This document shows positions 5,648 through 8,157 of a stretch of 8,157 nt of DNA, in pieces (position 1 is the stretch's first letter; each line of letters opens with the position of its first letter). The position numbers and the translations under genes are program-made. The notes below the pieces were generated by a model that was not told the DNA's origin, searched no databases, and saw nothing but the letters and a program-made list of their open reading frames with translations. Source of the DNA: Bacteroidota bacterium (GTDB lineage: Bacteria; Bacteroidota; Rhodothermia; Rhodothermales; UBA10348); the NCBI GenBank assembly GCA_004356385.1, contig SMXL01000116.1, positions 1-8,157 of the forward strand. Direction: 5' to 3'.

Positions 5648-7966
5648 TTGTATATCACCATACCTCGTTTCCCCTCAGTGCTTTGGAAGTCAAAGCGAAC
5701 TAAAGCGCCGTCTAGAGCAACTGCGGTTTTTCTGCTTGTGCTCGGTTCTCTTTTGCCATCCGTTACGTACGCGCAAACGGCCACATTGCGGGGTTTTATT
5801 TCGGACCAATCAAACGGTGAAGCTCTGCCTGGGGCGAATGTTTATCTTAGAGATGCGTCGGGAGATCTATTCGGCGCTGCGGCCGACAACGACGGATTTT
5901 TCGCTGTTGGGCGACTCGTACCGGGTACGTACGTCGTTGTGGTTTCCTTCGTCGGATTTGTGAGTCACGCAGATACGTTGCAATTTGCCAGAGACGAAGT
6001 CCATTCATACAACGTCGCGCTCGTGCCAGACACGGAGCAGCTAGGCGAAATCGTAGTCGATGCGGCGCGAACCGCCGGTGCAGCAAGAGTCCTAGCCGGA
6101 TTGCAAACGGTGCTGCCCGCAGAGATTGATCGCATACCGAGTGTCGATATTGCTGGAGACCTCGCTTCTTATCTGACCCTGCTGCCGGGTGTCGTCACCA
6201 TCGGAGATCAGGGCGGCCAGTTTTTTATTCGAGGAGGAGAGCCTTGGCAAAATCTCGTACTGCTTGACGGGGTGCTGCTCTATCAACCGTTTCACATCCT
6301 TGGATTCTTTTCTGCGTTCCCATCGGATATTCTAAACAGTGTCGATATCTATGCGGGAGGATTTGGCGCCCGATATGGGGGAAGGATATCCTCAGTTATA
6401 GACGTGACGACTCGCCATGGAAACAAGAGAAGATTCGCGGGCGCCATAACGGCCTCTCCGTTTATTATTGGCATGCGACTGGAAGGACCGTTGGATGAAT
6501 CCGGAAAGCATTCGTTTCTAATGTCGATCCGTCATTCGATTATCGAGCAGGGAGCCACACATCTAATTAAGAGACCGGTTCCGTTTCAGTTCGACGACTT
6601 CTTTTTCAAATTACATTCCTCCTTTACGCGCGATAGCCGCCTCTCTATCACTCTTCTAAGGACCTACGACCGCGGTAGAATTGGAGAAGACGTTGGCGAA
6701 ACTCCTCTGGCAGAGGTTAGGTGGAGAAATCAGATGGCGGGTCTCCGCTATCTTGTTTTACCCGGGAGCGTTCCGGTACTCGCCGAATTCAAAATCGGAT
6801 ATTCCCTATTAACCAGCGAACTGGGTCCCGATGCGACGCCGATTCGGTCAGCGAGGACATCCAGAGTAAATACATCCGCGGATCTGACGTTTTACGGGGG
6901 GCTGGTCGACATAAAGTGGGGGCTTTTTGCTCGCACCCTGAACCTGACGAGTGAGCTGGGTGGGCTTTTTCAAAACTTCGCGTTTGATCAGGAGTGGGTT
7001 ACTGAAGTTGGAATTTACGCCGAACCTGAATTCAAGCCGATGCCTGGTCTCAGTCTGGCTCCCAGCGTTCGGATCCATTCATTTCCCAGTAAGAGAGAAA
7101 CGTATATCGAGCCCAGAATACGCGCTTCCTACGAAGTGGGCCCGCAACGATTCAGCGGAGCGATGGGGCTTTACCACCAGGAAATCATTGGTGTAAGTGA
7201 TCGTCGCGATGCAACGAGTGTTTTTACTGCCTGGGCGGCAGTACCGAAGTTAAGCGGAGTTCCTGGAGCCGTTCATCTTATTCTCGGATACAATTATAGG
7301 ATATCACGCGGGCTGGATGTGGCCGTAGAAGGCTTCCGGAAATGGTATTCGAATTTATTCATTGCCGAGTGGACGGCATTCCCGAGATTGACGACCCGGA
7401 TTCAACCGGCCGATGGAGATGTTGTCGGAATGGATATTCGTCTAGAGTACCAGACGCCGAAGTTTTACGGACAGATCAACTACGGACTCTCATCGGTCAA
7501 GTACGACGCTAAACAGGAGTCATTGGAACTCTGGTTTGGAACTGCCAAGTTTCGATTCCGACCGGCGCATGACAGACGCCACCAGGTGAATATTCTGGCG
7601 TCGATGAAAGTGAAGAAATTTGATCTGACCGCTCGTTGGCAGTTCGGATCAGGACTGCCATACAACCGGGCGTTGGGATTTGACGGATTTGTGCTCATGG
7701 ATACGGCTATCAACGTCTTCGGTGAGCCCGGCGACCGTAGGGTGATTTACGAAAGACCGTTTAATGGTATTCTACCGACCTATCACCGCCTGGATTTATC
7801 GGTGGAGCGAAAGTTTGAGGCGGGAGGCGCTAAGATCACACTTCAAGGGAGTATCCTGAACGCATACGATCGATCGAATATTTTTTATCTGGATGTATTC
7901 ACTCTCCAGAGAGCCGATCAGCTGCCGTTTATTCCATCCTTTGGAATCAAGATCGAAGTCAATTGA
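5648..7966 (+). CDS. TonB-dependent receptor with N-terminal carboxypeptidase-regulatory-like domain (paralogue of the divergent receptor)
   Basis: A second complete outer-membrane receptor, 772 residues from the outermost start. The reading frame has no ATG before the signal peptide: candidates are TTG at 5648 and GTG at 5678. The GTG gives a 762-residue protein with a more usual signal peptide (KSKRTKAPSR, then a hydrophobic run, cleavage TYA before Q43 in the longer numbering) and is my preference. Residues 46-127 form a CarboxypepD_reg-like domain (RGFISDQSNGEALPGANVYL, DGFFAVGRLVPGTYVVVVSFVG). A TonB-box-like EIVVDAAR lies at 134-141. The plug, about 150-255, contains LTLLPGV, FFIRGGEPWQNLVLLDGV and GARYGGRISSVIDV. 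The rest is beta barrel. In the conserved plug end, from the HFFGFF/HILGFF motif through GNRR/GNKR, it matches the divergent receptor at about 23 of 46 residues. The protein ends IKIEVN rather than in an aromatic residue. Its stop overlaps the start of the next gene by one base. Substrate unknown. Confidence 0.94.
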   Translation: MYITIPRFPSVLWKSKRTKAPSRATAVFLLVLGSLLPSVTYAQTATLRGFISDQSNGEALPGANVYLRDASGDLFGAAADNDGFFAVGRLVPGTYVVVVSFVGFVSHADTLQFARDEVHSYNVALVPDTEQLGEIVVDAARTAGAARVLAGLQTVLPAEIDRIPSVDIAGDLASYLTLLPGVVTIGDQGGQFFIRGGEPWQNLVLLDGVLLYQPFHILGFFSAFPSDILNSVDIYAGGFGARYGGRISSVIDVTTRHGNKRRFAGAITASPFIIGMRLEGPLDESGKHSFLMSIRHSIIEQGATHLIKRPVPFQFDDFFFKLHSSFTRDSRLSITLLRTYDRGRIGEDVGETPLAEVRWRNQMAGLRYLVLPGSVPVLAEFKIGYSLLTSELGPDATPIRSARTSRVNTSADLTFYGGLVDIKWGLFARTLNLTSELGGLFQNFAFDQEWVTEVGIYAEPEFKPMPGLSLAPSVRIHSFPSKRETYIEPRIRASYEVGPQRFSGAMGLYHQEIIGVSDRRDATSVFTAWAAVPKLSGVPGAVHLILGYNYRISRGLDVAVEGFRKWYSNLFIAEWTAFPRLTTRIQPADGDVVGMDIRLEYQTPKFYGQINYGLSSVKYDAKQESLELWFGTAKFRFRPAHDRRHQVNILASMKVKKFDLTARWQFGSGLPYNRALGFDGFVLMDTAINVFGEPGDRRVIYERPFNGILPTYHRLDLSVERKFEAGGAKITLQGSILNAYDRSNIFYLDVFTLQRADQLPFIPSFGIKIEVN

Positions 7967-8157
7967 TGCGCACGGGGTCATATATCGTCGGTTTAGGAAG
8001 TTTTCTGCTACTCGCAATCGGGTTGATGGCCTGTGAGGAAGCAATCATACCGCCAACCCGAACGGACGCCGTATTCACCGTTTACGGGCTCTTCAATCCT
8101 TTGAGCGATACGCAGGCCGTTCGAGTGTATACGGTGGAACATTTGCTGGAAATCACG
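7966..8157 (+). CDS. DUF4249-like lipoprotein, N-terminal part cut by the window edge
   Basis: The ATG at 7966 shares its A with the TGA stop of the receptor gene (TGATG), a stop-start overlap typical of translational coupling. The 64 visible residues start with a lipoprotein signal peptide: MRTGSY, a hydrophobic segment and the lipobox GLMAC with Cys23. The following stretch, VFTVYGLFNPLSDTQAVRVY (about 36-55), resembles the opening strands of DUF4249-type proteins found next to TonB-dependent receptors in Rhodothermia and Balneolia. The frame is open to the last base. By position and signal it is the counterpart of the lipoprotein in the minus-strand module and probably the surface partner of the receptor just upstream. 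The lipoprotein nature is clear; the family assignment rests on a short stretch and on context. Confidence 0.75.
   Translation, partial: MRTGSYIVGLGSFLLLAIGLMACEEAIIPPTRTDAVFTVYGLFNPLSDTQAVRVYTVEHLLEIT

Noticed and set aside
5557..5784. Minus-strand frame of 75 residues across the divergent spacer
   Set aside because: It overlaps the signal-peptide region of the plus-strand receptor, has no recognisable motif and would occupy the only promoter space for two operons.
1..8157. Mobile element, CRISPR array, tRNA or toxin-antitoxin pair
   Set aside because: I found no transposase-like frame, no regularly spaced repeats, no cloverleaf-like sequence and no small paired genes in the short spacers.

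Overview
The window reads as chromosomal DNA from a member of the Bacteroidota-Rhodothermota-Balneolota group, most like a Rhodothermia-type marine bacterium. The clues are outer-membrane TonB-dependent receptors with an N-terminal carboxypeptidase-regulatory-like domain, each followed by a DUF4249-type lipoprotein; a half-size YeeE/YedE-type transporter; a RecJ of the style seen in that group; and no Shine-Dalgarno sequence in front of any of the six starts. The lineage is inferred from protein style, not from a marker gene.

Layout, left to right. (1) Positions 1-296, minus strand: N-terminal part of a YeeE/YedE-family membrane protein, cut by the window edge. (2) 297-417: intergenic region with a near-perfect 20-bp inverted repeat over a possible -10 box, plus a second copy of its half-site 43 bp further upstream, a candidate operator for the YeeE gene. 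(3) 418-2187, minus: complete recJ. (4) 2264-3181, minus: DUF4249-like lipoprotein. (5) 3194-5446, minus: TonB-dependent receptor. (6) 5447-5647: divergent intergenic region. (7) 5648 (or 5678)-7966, plus: a second, paralogous TonB-dependent receptor. (8) 7966-8157, plus: start of a second DUF4249-like lipoprotein, cut by the right edge.

The main architectural feature is two receptor-lipoprotein modules standing back to back. In each, the receptor is transcribed first and the lipoprotein follows almost immediately (12-nt gap on the minus side, 1-nt stop/start overlap on the plus side). By analogy with SusC/SusD-type pairs, each module probably forms an outer-membrane uptake complex energised by TonB, with the lipoprotein as surface partner. 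The substrate cannot be read from the sequence. recJ lies downstream of the minus-strand module in the same direction and may be reached by read-through, but it has a 76-nt leader with its own possible -10 box. Coding density is high, no stretch over 300 bases lacks a gene, and I saw no tRNA, rRNA, CRISPR array, insertion sequence or convincing intrinsic terminator.
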